From Pseudomonas avellanae BPIC 631 (GTDB lineage: Bacteria > Pseudomonadota > Gammaproteobacteria > Pseudomonadales > Pseudomonadaceae): a stretch of 48,002 bases of DNA. The stretch's first letter is position 1. Every line of letters begins with the position of its first letter. Where the stretch lies: the NCBI RefSeq assembly GCF_000444135.1, contig NZ_ATDK01000254.1:1-48002 (forward strand), written 5' to 3'. Below the pieces are notes generated by a model. It ran no database searches. It was not told where the DNA came from and was given only the letters and a program-made list of their open reading frames with translations. Shown here piece by piece: positions 8,568 through 17,638 of this stretch. A program made the position numbers and the translations under genes.

Positions 8568-9815
8568 TCAGCTCAGTCGCAGGCGGCTGGCGCCGACCAG
8601 CCAGCTATAAATCAGGTACAGCACGATGGTCGCCAACAGCAGCAGCCCGCCGAGCGCCGTTGCCATGCCCCAGTTGATGCTGGTGTTGGTATAGAACGCG
8701 ACAAAATAGCTGACCATCTGGTCGTTCGGGCTGCCCAGCAACGCCGGGGTGATGTAGTAGCCGATTGACAGAATGAACACCAGCAGACAGCCCGCCCCGA
8801 TGCCGGCGTAGGTCTGCGGGAAGTACACGCGCCAGAAGCTGGCGAACGGGTGGCAGCCCAGCGAAATGGCGGCGCGCATGTAGGTCGGGGAGATGTTCTT
8901 CATCACGCTGTAGATCGGCAGAATCATGAACGGCAGCATGATATGCACCATCGAGATGTACACACCGACCCGGTTGAAGACCAGCTCCAGCGGCTTGTCG
9001 ATGATGCCCATCGCCAGCAGCGCACTGTTGATCAGGCCGCTCGACTGCAACAGCACGATCCAGGCGGCGACACGTACCAGAATCGAGGTCCAGAACGGCA
9101 GCAGCACCAGAATCATCAGCAGGTTGCTCTGCCGTGCCGGCAGGTTGGCCAACAGGTAAGCCAGTGGATACGCCAGCACCAGGCAGACAGCGGTGATCAC
9201 CAGGCCCATCCAGAAGGTGCGGGCGAAGATATCCAGGTAAATCGCCTGATCCGGCGTTGCAGGGGCAACTTCCCCCAGGTCATCGACGCGATGGTCAACC
9301 GCCGCCAACAGGTAATACGGTGTGACACTGCTGGTGTTGCGGCGCACCGCCTGCCAGTAAGCCGGGTCGCCCCAGCGTTCATCCAGCGCTTCGAGCGCTT
9401 CTTTATAAGAGGCCGGCTCGGTCTTGAACGGCAGCGCGCGAGCGGTCTTGCTCAGCAGGCTGCGATAACCGGCCAGTTCCATGTTCAAACGCTTGGACAG
9501 GTCGCCCAGCGTGGAATTCTTGCGCGTTTCAGCCAGGTCCAGGCTTAACGCCTTATAGACCGACTCGGGCGGCAGCCCTTTACCGTCCCATTTCTGCACT
9601 TCGACCACGGTGGTCGGCAGCGCGGTAACAACTTCGGGGTTGCCGACGCTCTTGTAGAGCAGCGCGGCGATGGGCACCAGAAACACCAACAGCAGGAAAA
9701 TCACCAACGGCGCGATCAATGCCTGAGCCTTCCAGCGGTTGACCCGCTCGGCACGAGCGAGACGTTGCTTCAAGGTAGGGCTGGCGCCTTCAGTCAAGGG
9801 CACGGCGATGGCCAT
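8568..9815 (-). CDS. agtC: ABC importer permease (PotB/PotH type) with extended N-terminal loop
   Basis: A 415-residue permease partner. It is longer than the usual PotB (~280 residues) because a periplasmic-type domain of about 150 residues (roughly 55-200, hydrophilic and helical) follows the first membrane segment (ALIAPLVIFLLLVFLVPIAAL). Five further membrane segments and an EAA-like loop (AAISLGCHPFASFWRVYFP) follow. Long first loops of this type are known in PotB/PotH-like permeases of amino-acid-derivative transporters. It starts 11 bases after a binding-protein-distal hairpin region and ends 11 bases before the second permease. Confidence 0.85.
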   Translation of the reverse strand: MAIAVPLTEGASPTLKQRLARAERVNRWKAQALIAPLVIFLLLVFLVPIAALLYKSVGNPEVVTALPTTVVEVQKWDGKGLPPESVYKALSLDLAETRKNSTLGDLSKRLNMELAGYRSLLSKTARALPFKTEPASYKEALEALDERWGDPAYWQAVRRNTSSVTPYYLLAAVDHRVDDLGEVAPATPDQAIYLDIFARTFWMGLVITAVCLVLAYPLAYLLANLPARQSNLLMILVLLPFWTSILVRVAAWIVLLQSSGLINSALLAMGIIDKPLELVFNRVGVYISMVHIMLPFMILPIYSVMKNISPTYMRAAISLGCHPFASFWRVYFPQTYAGIGAGCLLVFILSIGYYITPALLGSPNDQMVSYFVAFYTNTSINWGMATALGGLLLLATIVLYLIYSWLVGASRLRLS

Positions 9816-9842
9816 AGTGAACTCCGAAATCTTTCAACAAGG

Positions 9843-9869
9843 GGGCGCTCCCCTACACAGGGAGCGCCC
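9843..9869 (-). terminator. Intercistronic hairpin between binding protein and permease genes
   Basis: GGGCGCTCCC (9843-9852) and GGGAGCGCCC (9860-9869) pair perfectly over 10 bp with a 7-nt loop. There is no U-run in either direction. Such stem-loops after the binding-protein gene of ABC operons protect the upstream mRNA and make it more abundant than the permease part. Confidence 0.7.
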
Positions 9870-9892
9870 GGATCTGACTCAACGCAAACGGC

Positions 9893-10927
9893 TTACTTGG
9901 CAGCCCAGGCAGTGAAACGCTGCTCCAGGGATTCGCCATTGTCGGTCCAGAACGCCACATCCATCTGCACCTGATCCTTGATGTTTTCAGGCGTGGTCGG
10001 CATGTTCTGCAGCGTTTCCTTGTCCAGCAGCTTGACCGCCTGGGTGTTGGCCGGGCCGTAGGCGATGTTCTGCGAGTAGGTCTTCTGTTGCTCGGGGCTC
10101 AGCATGAAGGCGATGAATTTCTTCGCCGCATCGGCGTTTTTCGAGCCCTTTGGAATTGCCCAGGCATCGAAGTCATACACGCCGCCGGTCCAGACCACTT
10201 TCAGGTTGCTTTCTTTCTGCACGGCAGCGATCCGGCCGTTGTAGGCCGAGCTCATCACCACGTCACCGGAAGCGAGGTACTGCGGCGGCTGTGCGCCGGC
10301 TTCCCACCACTGGATGTTTGGCTTGAGTTCATCGAGCTTCTTGAACGCGCGGTCCTGACCCTCTTTGCTGGCCAGCACTTTGTAGACGTCTTTCGGCGCA
10401 ACGCCGTCGGCCATCAACGCGAATTCCAGGGTGTACTTGGCGCCTTTGCGCAGGCCGCGCTTGCCAGGGAATTTCTTGGTGTCCCAGAAATCGACCCAGC
10501 CGCTTGGCGCGCTGGCAACCTTGTCGGCGTTGTAGGCCAGCACGGTGGACCAGACGAAGAAGCCCGCACCGCAGGTGGTGATGGCGCCAGGCACGAAGTC
10601 AGCGGCATTGCCGAGCAGTTTCGGGTCCAGCTCTTCGAACATGTCTTCATCGCAGCCGCGAGCCAGCTCTGGCGATTCAACTTCTACCAGATCCCAGGAA
10701 ACGCTCTTGGTGTCGACCATGGTTTTGACCTTGGCCATTTCACCGTTGTACTCACCGGCAATGATCTTGCCGTTGCCGGCCTTTTCCCACGGCGCATAGA
10801 ACGCTTTTTCCTGAGCGGCCTTGTTGGCACCGCCGAAGGAAATGACGGTCAGGTCGGTGGCGGCCATGGCTTGCGCGGCGCACATCAGGCCCAACGTGAT
10901 GGCGGTGAACTTCAAAGACTTCAACAT
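9893..10927 (-). CDS. agtB: ABC importer periplasmic substrate-binding protein (PotD-like)
   Basis: A 344-residue periplasmic binding protein. A signal peptide (residues 1-22, cleavage after AQAMA) is followed by an extracellular solute-binding family 1/8 fold similar to PotD (TDLTVISFGGANKAAQEKAFYAP starts the mature chain region; AYNGRIAAV and YDFDAWAIPKGSKN are later landmarks). It delivers its ligand to the two permeases encoded downstream. By gene content the ligand is expected to be a small amino-acid-like amine such as GABA or 5-aminovalerate rather than a polyamine. A strong hairpin follows the gene, consistent with it being the most abundant subunit. Confidence 0.85.
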   Translation of the reverse strand: MLKSLKFTAITLGLMCAAQAMAATDLTVISFGGANKAAQEKAFYAPWEKAGNGKIIAGEYNGEMAKVKTMVDTKSVSWDLVEVESPELARGCDEDMFEELDPKLLGNAADFVPGAITTCGAGFFVWSTVLAYNADKVASAPSGWVDFWDTKKFPGKRGLRKGAKYTLEFALMADGVAPKDVYKVLASKEGQDRAFKKLDELKPNIQWWEAGAQPPQYLASGDVVMSSAYNGRIAAVQKESNLKVVWTGGVYDFDAWAIPKGSKNADAAKKFIAFMLSPEQQKTYSQNIAYGPANTQAVKLLDKETLQNMPTTPENIKDQVQMDVAFWTDNGESLEQRFTAWAAK

Positions 10928-11009
10928 AGATTCTTTTCTCCACGAGCAGTGTTGGTAAGCGATTGGGATGGGCGATCAATTCGCCTCTGTTGTTGCTTTT
11001 ATGTATAGA

Positions 11010-12134
11010 TCAACGCTCTTGCTGCAGGGGATCGAGCGCACGTACGTGCTCGACTTGCCAACCGATGGGTACAACGTCACCCACGCTCAGCGTCGGGTCC
11101 AGTTCGGCAATCGGCTGCTTGACGAAGAAGTCGGTCTTACCGGCAACTTCCAGACGCACACGGACGTGGTCGCCGAGGTAAATGAACTCGGCCACTCGGC
11201 CGGAGAAACGGTTCACACAGCTTTCGCTGCGGCCATTTAGGTTGATGCGTTCGGGGCGAATGGACAGCGTCACCGGGCCGCCCGGCTGACCGACGTTGAC
11301 CGCCAGCGCGTGCACTTTCTCGCCGCGCTCCAGCTCGACCACACAGCGGTCGCCGTCCTGGCTGACCAAGCGTCCGTTGAGCCGATTGTTCTCGCCGATG
11401 AAGTTGGCCACGAAGGTGTTCTTTGGCTCTTCATACAGGCTGCGTGGCGGCGCGATCTGCTGGATCTCACCCTGATGGAAGACGGCGACCCGGTCGGACA
11501 TGGTCAGGGCTTCGCCCTGGTCGTGGGTCACGTAGACCACGGTCACACCCAGGCGCTGGTGCAGGTGTTTGATCTCCATCTGCATGTGTTCGCGCAGTTG
11601 TTTGTCGAGCGCGCCGAGCGGCTCATCCATCAGCACCAGTTGTGGCTCGAAGACCAACGCGCGCGCCAGCGCTACACGTTGCTGCTGGCCACCGGACAAC
11701 TGCGCCGGGTAACGGTGCGCGAAGGTGTCGAGCTGGACCATGCCCAGCGCCTTTTTGACTTTCTCGCCGACGTCGGTTTTGCTCATGCCACGCACCGACA
11801 GCGGGAACGCGAGGTTCTCGGCAACCGTCATGTGCGGGAACAAAGCGTAGTTCTGGAACACCATGCCGATGTCACGCTTGTGCGGCGGCACGTTGTTGAT
11901 GGCGCGACCACCGAGCAGGATTTCGCCAGCGGTCGGTGTTTCGAAGCCGGCCAGCATCATCAGGCTGGTGGTCTTGCCGGAGCCGGAAGGCCCGAGCAGG
12001 GTGAGGAATTCGCCTTTGCGAATGTCCAGGTTGAGGTCTTTGACGATCAGTGCTTCGCCGTCGTAGCTCTTCTGCACACCACGAAAGCTGACCAGAACAT
12101 CACTCGCTCCAGCGCTTGTATCGACGTCGCTCAT
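11010..12134 (-). CDS. agtA: ABC importer ATPase (PotA type)
   Basis: A 374-residue ATPase that powers the importer. Walker A is GPSGSGKTT, the Q-loop is MVFQNYALFPHMTV, the ABC signature is LSGGQQQRVALARAL, Walker B is LVLMDEPLGALD, and the switch His is in YVTHDQGEA. A C-terminal TOBE domain (about residues 285-370) is present as in PotA/MalK. I start at ATG 12134, with AGGG eight bases upstream; a GTG nine bases earlier is in frame but has no better site. It is the first gene of the leftward agtABCD-like operon and is separated from agtR by about 200 bp that contain a palindrome. Confidence 0.88.
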   Translation of the reverse strand: MSDVDTSAGASDVLVSFRGVQKSYDGEALIVKDLNLDIRKGEFLTLLGPSGSGKTTSLMMLAGFETPTAGEILLGGRAINNVPPHKRDIGMVFQNYALFPHMTVAENLAFPLSVRGMSKTDVGEKVKKALGMVQLDTFAHRYPAQLSGGQQQRVALARALVFEPQLVLMDEPLGALDKQLREHMQMEIKHLHQRLGVTVVYVTHDQGEALTMSDRVAVFHQGEIQQIAPPRSLYEEPKNTFVANFIGENNRLNGRLVSQDGDRCVVELERGEKVHALAVNVGQPGGPVTLSIRPERINLNGRSESCVNRFSGRVAEFIYLGDHVRVRLEVAGKTDFFVKQPIAELDPTLSVGDVVPIGWQVEHVRALDPLQQER

Positions 12135-12241
12135 TACCCACACCCTTGTTTTGTCTGCGTGGGCTCAAGACTAGAGCAGCGTGATTGCCCCGCAAATCGG
12201 GGGCCGGGAGAGAATGGCCTAGGCGGGCTGGAAGGCTGGGG

Positions 12242-12257
12242 GTAGGGATTGCCCTAC
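12242..12257. promoter_or_regulatory. Palindrome in the agtA upstream region
   Basis: GTAGGG (12242-12247) and CCCTAC (12252-12257) form a perfect inverted repeat with a 4-bp centre, about 110 bp upstream of the agtA start codon, in the 206-bp gap between agtR and agtA. It is a plausible binding site for the adjacent NarL-type response regulator. I see no clear promoter hexamers. Confidence 0.4.
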
Positions 12258-12349
12258 AGAGATGGCGCGATTGAGTATGTGAGCGAGCCTGATCGTTCCG
12301 CACGCTCCAGCGTCGCACGATAGTGATGAGCAGAGTGTCGTTTTCAGAC

Positions 12350-12979
12350 TCAGAGCAGTTTGTGCTCCATCGCGTATTTGACGAGATCGGCCAGTGAGTT
12401 GAGTTTCATTTTCTGCATCAACCGCGCTTTGTGGGTGCTGATGGTCTTGCTGCTCAGGGCCAGTTGCTGGGCAATGTCATTGACGTTGGCGCCCTGCGCC
12501 AGGCGCTCGAACACCGAGAACTCGCGCTCAGACAGCAATGAGTGCAACGGCCGGCTATCGGTGAGACCTACTTCAAAAACCATGCGGTCGGCCAGGTCCG
12601 GGTCGATGTAACGCCCGCCCGCCGCAACCCGACGAATTGCAGTCAGCAGCAGTGCCGGGTCGCTGTCTTTTGTCGCATAGCCCGCCGCCCCGACTTTCAA
12701 GGCGCGTGCAGCCATCTGCGCTTCGTTGTGCATCGACAACACCAGAATCGCAGGCGGGTTGGTCAGTGCGCGAATCCGCGGGATCGCCTCAAGGCCATTC
12801 ACGCCGGGCATGGAAATATCCAGCAACACCACTTCGCAGGCCACATGGCGCAGGGTCTCGAGCAGTTGCTCGCCGTTGCTGGCCTCACCCACCACTTGCA
12901 GGTCTCTGGCCAGACCAATCAACTGCTTGATCCCCTCACGCACGATGGTGTGGTCTTCGGCTACCAAAACACGAATCAC
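12350..12979 (-). CDS. agtR: NarL/FixJ-type response regulator
   Basis: A 209-residue regulator. The receiver domain (1-120) has the acidic pair in VLVAEDH, phospho-acceptor Asp54 in VVLLDISMPG, and the conserved Thr/Ser-Lys pair replaced around VLSMHNE and GYATKDS. A LuxR-type HTH (about 140-205) follows, with LSEREFSVFERLAQGANVND and the recognition helix SSKTISTHKARL. It overlaps the sensor kinase gene by four bases. In P. aeruginosa the equivalent AgtSR pair induces agtABCD in response to 5-aminovalerate and GABA; the same arrangement here supports that role. Confidence 0.88.
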   Translation of the reverse strand: MIRVLVAEDHTIVREGIKQLIGLARDLQVVGEASNGEQLLETLRHVACEVVLLDISMPGVNGLEAIPRIRALTNPPAILVLSMHNEAQMAARALKVGAAGYATKDSDPALLLTAIRRVAAGGRYIDPDLADRMVFEVGLTDSRPLHSLLSEREFSVFERLAQGANVNDIAQQLALSSKTISTHKARLMQKMKLNSLADLVKYAMEHKLL

Positions 12980-15024
12980 TGGCGTCGCTCCTGTGCGGTG
13001 GGGTCCAACGGAATGTAGGCGCGCAAGGTTGTGCCCTCACCGGCCTCGCTGTCCAGTTCCAGTCTGCCGCCCAGCATCAACACCCGCTCGCGCATTCCGA
13101 CCAGACCGAATGAAACCGCCCTGCCCGACTCGACGACAAAACCCTGGCCGTCATCGGCGACGGTCATGCACATCATGCCGTCTTGCAGCGTCAGGCTGAT
13201 CTCTACCGTGTGCGCCTGAGCATGGCGCATGACGTTGGTCAGCGCCTCCTGAAGAATCCGGAACATGCCTGTGGCCCTGGCATCGCTAAGCGCCGGGAGG
13301 TTGTCCGGCACCTGCACCAGACAAGGAATCTGCGTACGCGCCTCGAAACGGCGCGCCTGCCACTCGATAGCGGAAGCGATACCAGCGTCGAGAATCGGCG
13401 GCCGCAACGCGGTGGCGACGTCTCGCACCAGTTGAAACAATTGAGAAATAAGGCGCTTCATGCTGTCCAGACGTTCACTCAAGCCTGGGTCAAGATCGGC
13501 ATACGCCAGCTCGCACATCGATGTTTCCAGCTTCAAGACGGTCAGCATCTGACCCAGCTCGTCATGAACTTCCCTGGCAATACGCGCCTTCTCTTCTTCA
13601 CGCACGCTTTCCAGGTGCGCCGACAGTTCACGCAACTGATCGTGAGCGCGGCGTCGTTCGCTGACATCACTGAGAAACACCACCAGGTATTCCGCCTCAC
13701 AAAAACGCAGGAAGCTCAGCGAGACATCGGCAGGCAGAAGACTGCCATCGGCGCGCAGGCAGTGGGTCTCGAACACCTGCGCACTGTCCTCACTGGAGCG
13801 CGCGTTCTTCCACAGATTAAGCCAACGGTCCATGTGCAGGTCAGGCTCGAAGTCGATCAGTGGACGCTCGACCACTTGCCCCGGCGCATAGCCCAGCATG
13901 GACTCCGCCGCCCGGTTGGCATAGCGCACGCGACTGTCCCAATTGACCCAGAGAATACCGACGGTGCTCTGATCAATAGAGAATTGTGCCAGTCGCAGCG
14001 CCTCTTCGCTTTCAACGCGACGGGCCAGATCTTCACGCCCGGCCAGCAGTTCCTGCTCCAGCGCCTGCTGCTGACGACGCTGCCAGATCACGATGGCGAA
14101 ACAGGCCAGCAGCATCACCAACAGTAAAATGCACAGGTTTTTCCAGAGCTTGGTCGACTCGCTGAAGTGCGACGGGGTCAGTGGCATCCAGCGCGCATGC
14201 AGTTGCTCCAGTTCCTTGGCAGGAATCGCCCGCAAGGCTTCACTGACGATTGTCGCCAGCTCTGGCGCGTCACGGCGCGAAGCCACCCGTAACAACTGTG
14301 GCAGGCCGGTATCACCGACCACCGCCAGGCCTGCAAATTCCGGCTCACGCAGCAAGCGACTGAGTTGTGCTTCATCCACCACGGCATAGCGTGCCTGCTG
14401 GCTGATCAGCAATTGCAGCGCCTGACGCTCCAGCGGCACGCCTTGCAGGTTCAGGTGCGGAAAATTGCTGCGCAGGTAATCGGCAGTCGCGCTTGGCATA
14501 CGCACCGCGACCCGGGAAAGGCTGTCGAGTTTTTCCAGGTCCACGGCGGTGCTGCCGTCACGTTCACCGATCAACAGTTGCGATACGCGCAGATACGGAT
14601 CGGAAAACAACCACAGGCGCAAACCCGCCGGGGTCTGCATCAAGCCGGGAGCAACGTCGATTTCCCCGTTGCTCAGGGCTTTTTCCAGTGAGGCCTGATC
14701 GACAAAGTTTCGCCACAGCAACTCGACCGGCAGCGTTGCCGCCAACGCGTTCATCAGGTCGACGTTAGCGCCGGACAGTTGCTGCAAACGCTGATCGAAC
14801 TGGGCGTAAGGCGCACGCAACACCAGGCCAACCCGCAACGGCCCATGCTGATCGAGCCAGCCACGCTGTGCCGGGTTCAGTTGTGCAAGCGCGGGCGATT
14901 GCGGCTCATCGGCCTGTGTATTCGCCATGTGGGCCATCAAGAGCAAAGCCATGCAGCCGATAAAACCGGTGCGCAGAAGACGAATGATCACTGTGTCGCT
15001 CTCGTGTGTTTGCATGGCAGCCAT
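12976..15024 (-). CDS. agtS: Hybrid-free sensor histidine kinase with periplasmic binding-protein sensor
   Basis: A 682-residue inner-membrane kinase. A signal/anchor segment (about 15-37) leads into a periplasmic SBP_bac_3-like sensor domain (about 55-280). A membrane helix follows (ILLLVMLLACFAIVIW, about 298-313), then a PAS domain (about 345-460), and a HisKA_3/HATPase pair. The phospho-acceptor His is in ARIAREVHDELGQ and the ATP-binding G-box region is VADDGQGF. The sensor domain resembles amino-acid binding proteins, which fits detection of the ligand imported by the neighbouring ABC system. I start at the ATG at 15024; the ATG at 15015 is also possible. It overlaps agtR by four bases and diverges from the DUF3530 gene. 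Confidence 0.87.
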   Translation of the reverse strand: MAAMQTHESDTVIIRLLRTGFIGCMALLLMAHMANTQADEPQSPALAQLNPAQRGWLDQHGPLRVGLVLRAPYAQFDQRLQQLSGANVDLMNALAATLPVELLWRNFVDQASLEKALSNGEIDVAPGLMQTPAGLRLWLFSDPYLRVSQLLIGERDGSTAVDLEKLDSLSRVAVRMPSATADYLRSNFPHLNLQGVPLERQALQLLISQQARYAVVDEAQLSRLLREPEFAGLAVVGDTGLPQLLRVASRRDAPELATIVSEALRAIPAKELEQLHARWMPLTPSHFSESTKLWKNLCILLLVMLLACFAIVIWQRRQQQALEQELLAGREDLARRVESEEALRLAQFSIDQSTVGILWVNWDSRVRYANRAAESMLGYAPGQVVERPLIDFEPDLHMDRWLNLWKNARSSEDSAQVFETHCLRADGSLLPADVSLSFLRFCEAEYLVVFLSDVSERRRAHDQLRELSAHLESVREEEKARIAREVHDELGQMLTVLKLETSMCELAYADLDPGLSERLDSMKRLISQLFQLVRDVATALRPPILDAGIASAIEWQARRFEARTQIPCLVQVPDNLPALSDARATGMFRILQEALTNVMRHAQAHTVEISLTLQDGMMCMTVADDGQGFVVESGRAVSFGLVGMRERVLMLGGRLELDSEAGEGTTLRAYIPLDPTAQERRQ

Positions 15025-15102
15025 GTGCCACTCAGGCTCAGGACTGACAAAAGCCGATCAACCCATTAGGCTGCCGGTATAGTTTCCGGCTTGGAATATC
15101 CG

Positions 15103-16089
15103 ATGTCCTACACCTTTCGCGCAACGTTTCCTGCACTGTTTTTGTCATTGATACTGCCTTGTGCCCTGCCCGCGCTGGCAGCCGACCCGGCGCCGGCCAA
15201 GGATGCCGCTGCCCAGGCACCCGTCGAACGGGCACCGCTGCTCAGCCGCTCGCAGGAAGACGCCATAGCACTGGAACGTCATCTGCCTCGCGAGGATCAG
15301 CAGCAACTGCAGGCCGGAGACGAAAGCTTTCTCGCGCTCTGGAAGCCGGCAAACACTGACGCGCCACAAGGCGCGGTCATTATCCTGCCGGGCGACGCCG
15401 AATCACCGGACTGGCCGGACACCGTTGGCCCGCTGCGCCGCAAGTTTCCCGATGTCGGCTGGTCCAGCCTGAGCATCACCCTGCCGGACGCGCAGGACAA
15501 CACACTATTGCCCCGCGAACCTGATGCCGCTGCGGGCGATGCGAACGCAGCCAAACCTAAAGAAGCGCCAAAGGACGTCGCCGCAAAAGCGCCAGACCCT
15601 GCTGCTGAAGCTGAAGCTCTGGCGGCAGCAGCAACCGCAAAGGCAGCGGCTGACGAAGAGCGCAACAAGGCCCAGGCCGAGCTGATTTTTGCGCGAATTG
15701 AAAGCGCGATCAGCTTTGCGCAACAGAACAAGGCACGCAACATTGTGTTGCTCGGCCATAGCAGCGGCGCGTATTGGGCGGCCAGGTTCCTCAATGAACG
15801 CCCCTCGCCCGCCGTGCAGAAACTGGTCATGGTCGCTGCCCGCGAGCCCGTCGATGCGGCGCCGTCATTGCTGGCGATGGTGCCCAGCCTGAAAATCAAG
15901 ACTGCCGACTTCATCTACAAGAATCCGGAGGACCAGGCAGCCAAAGCACGTTTGCAGGCCAGCAAGCGCGCCAAAGGGCCAGGTTTCACGCAGATAGGGC
16001 TGATCAACATCGTAGGTAATGAAGAAACCGAACAGGAACAGATGTTTCGCCGCATTCGTGGCTGGGTAGAGGCTAAAGAGGAGAAGTAA
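15103..16089 (+). CDS. DUF3530 family putative alpha/beta-hydrolase
   Basis: A 328-residue exported protein of the DUF3530 family, which has an alpha/beta-hydrolase-like fold. Residues 1-26 are a signal peptide ending in ALAA. The nucleophile-elbow-like sequence LLGHSSGAYWA follows a strand (IVLLGH), consistent with a serine hydrolase. Between residues about 125 and 180 there is an insertion very rich in Ala, Lys, Glu and Pro, predicted to be coiled or disordered. The ATG at 15103 gives the best signal peptide; the ribosome-binding site is weak. The substrate is not known. It diverges from agtS and converges on djlA across a GC-rich hairpin. Confidence 0.8.
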   Translation: MSYTFRATFPALFLSLILPCALPALAADPAPAKDAAAQAPVERAPLLSRSQEDAIALERHLPREDQQQLQAGDESFLALWKPANTDAPQGAVIILPGDAESPDWPDTVGPLRRKFPDVGWSSLSITLPDAQDNTLLPREPDAAAGDANAAKPKEAPKDVAAKAPDPAAEAEALAAAATAKAAADEERNKAQAELIFARIESAISFAQQNKARNIVLLGHSSGAYWAARFLNERPSPAVQKLVMVAAREPVDAAPSLLAMVPSLKIKTADFIYKNPEDQAAKARLQASKRAKGPGFTQIGLINIVGNEETEQEQMFRRIRGWVEAKEEK

Positions 16090-16111
16090 GCGCCGGCATG
16101 TGGGCCGGCGC
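16090..16111. terminator. GC-rich hairpin between convergent genes
   Basis: GCGCCGGC (16090-16097) pairs perfectly with GCCGGCGC (16104-16111) around a 6-nt loop. It starts immediately after the DUF3530 stop codon and lies in the 30-bp gap before the end of djlA. No U-run, so it may act with Rho or block both transcripts mechanically. Confidence 0.55.
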
Positions 16112-16119
16112 GCAGTCAG

Positions 16120-16887
16120 TCATGCAAAGCCGCGCCGGGCCTTCACCACCAGATAGGCATTGTGCAGCTCGCTGGTTTTCTCGGTCGCCACCCGCACTTG
16201 CTGCGCGTTGGCACCCGAGCCTGCGATCTTGTCCGGGTGATGCCGACTGAGCAGCCGCCGATAAGCGCGCTTGATGCTCAACGGGTCGGTGTCCGGTTTT
16301 ATCCCCAACAAGGCCATCGCCCCTTTGTAGTCATCGCCGCTGCTGATGGGCGCACGCTTCATGGGGTCATGATCGGCCGCCAGCGCTTCAATCTGCTGTT
16401 GCGACCAGCCCAGCCACATGCCCCACACCCCGATCAGTTCACGCTTGACCCGCGAGGCCTTGCCATCCGCCCAGGCCATGCGCCAGCAGGCGCGCAACAT
16501 ATCCTCGGCAATGTCCGATTGACCCTGCAAGCCACGCAGGTAACTGCGCAAGCCATCGGCGCCATCCCGGCCTCGCTTGAACGCATTGATGGCGCGCAAC
16601 TGGTCGGCTTCTTTCAGATTGATGCGGCGCATCTCGGCACGTGCCTGTTGGATATGACTGGCCACAACCCGCCCGTCACTCTTGGCCAGACGACCCAGCA
16701 GCACGAACAACAGCTCGTCCTCAGGTATCGCCGCCTGCCCGCCGAGACGTTCGCGCAGGTGCGCCCAGCTCTGCAGCTTGAGCCGCCGATCCAGCGCCTG
16801 CCCCAGTAGCGCCCCGAGCATGGCGCCCGGAATACTGGCGATCGCATAACCAACGCCAGCGCCAATCAGTGTGCCGGTCCAGAGCAT
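16120..16887 (-). CDS. djlA: DnaJ-like co-chaperone DjlA
   Basis: A 255-residue membrane-anchored J-protein. The N-terminal segment (about 4-29, glycine-zipper type) is the membrane anchor. A TerB-like helical domain (about 50-165) is in the middle. The C-terminal J-domain (about 190-255) carries the HPD motif in SRHHPDKIAG that stimulates DnaK ATPase. Length and layout match DjlA. Its ATG directly abuts the murU stop codon (TGA then ATG), so the two are cotranscribed and probably coupled. In E. coli DjlA acts on envelope stress signalling, which suits a neighbourhood of cell-wall and outer-membrane genes. Confidence 0.92.
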   Translation of the reverse strand: MLWTGTLIGAGVGYAIASIPGAMLGALLGQALDRRLKLQSWAHLRERLGGQAAIPEDELLFVLLGRLAKSDGRVVASHIQQARAEMRRINLKEADQLRAINAFKRGRDGADGLRSYLRGLQGQSDIAEDMLRACWRMAWADGKASRVKRELIGVWGMWLGWSQQQIEALAADHDPMKRAPISSGDDYKGAMALLGIKPDTDPLSIKRAYRRLLSRHHPDKIAGSGANAQQVRVATEKTSELHNAYLVVKARRGFA

Positions 16888-17577
<690 letters not shown>

Positions 17578-17638
17578 TCAATCTCTCATTCAACCTGACA
17601 GTCTTTAAAAGCGGCCGCTTTGCAAAACGGCCAGCCTC

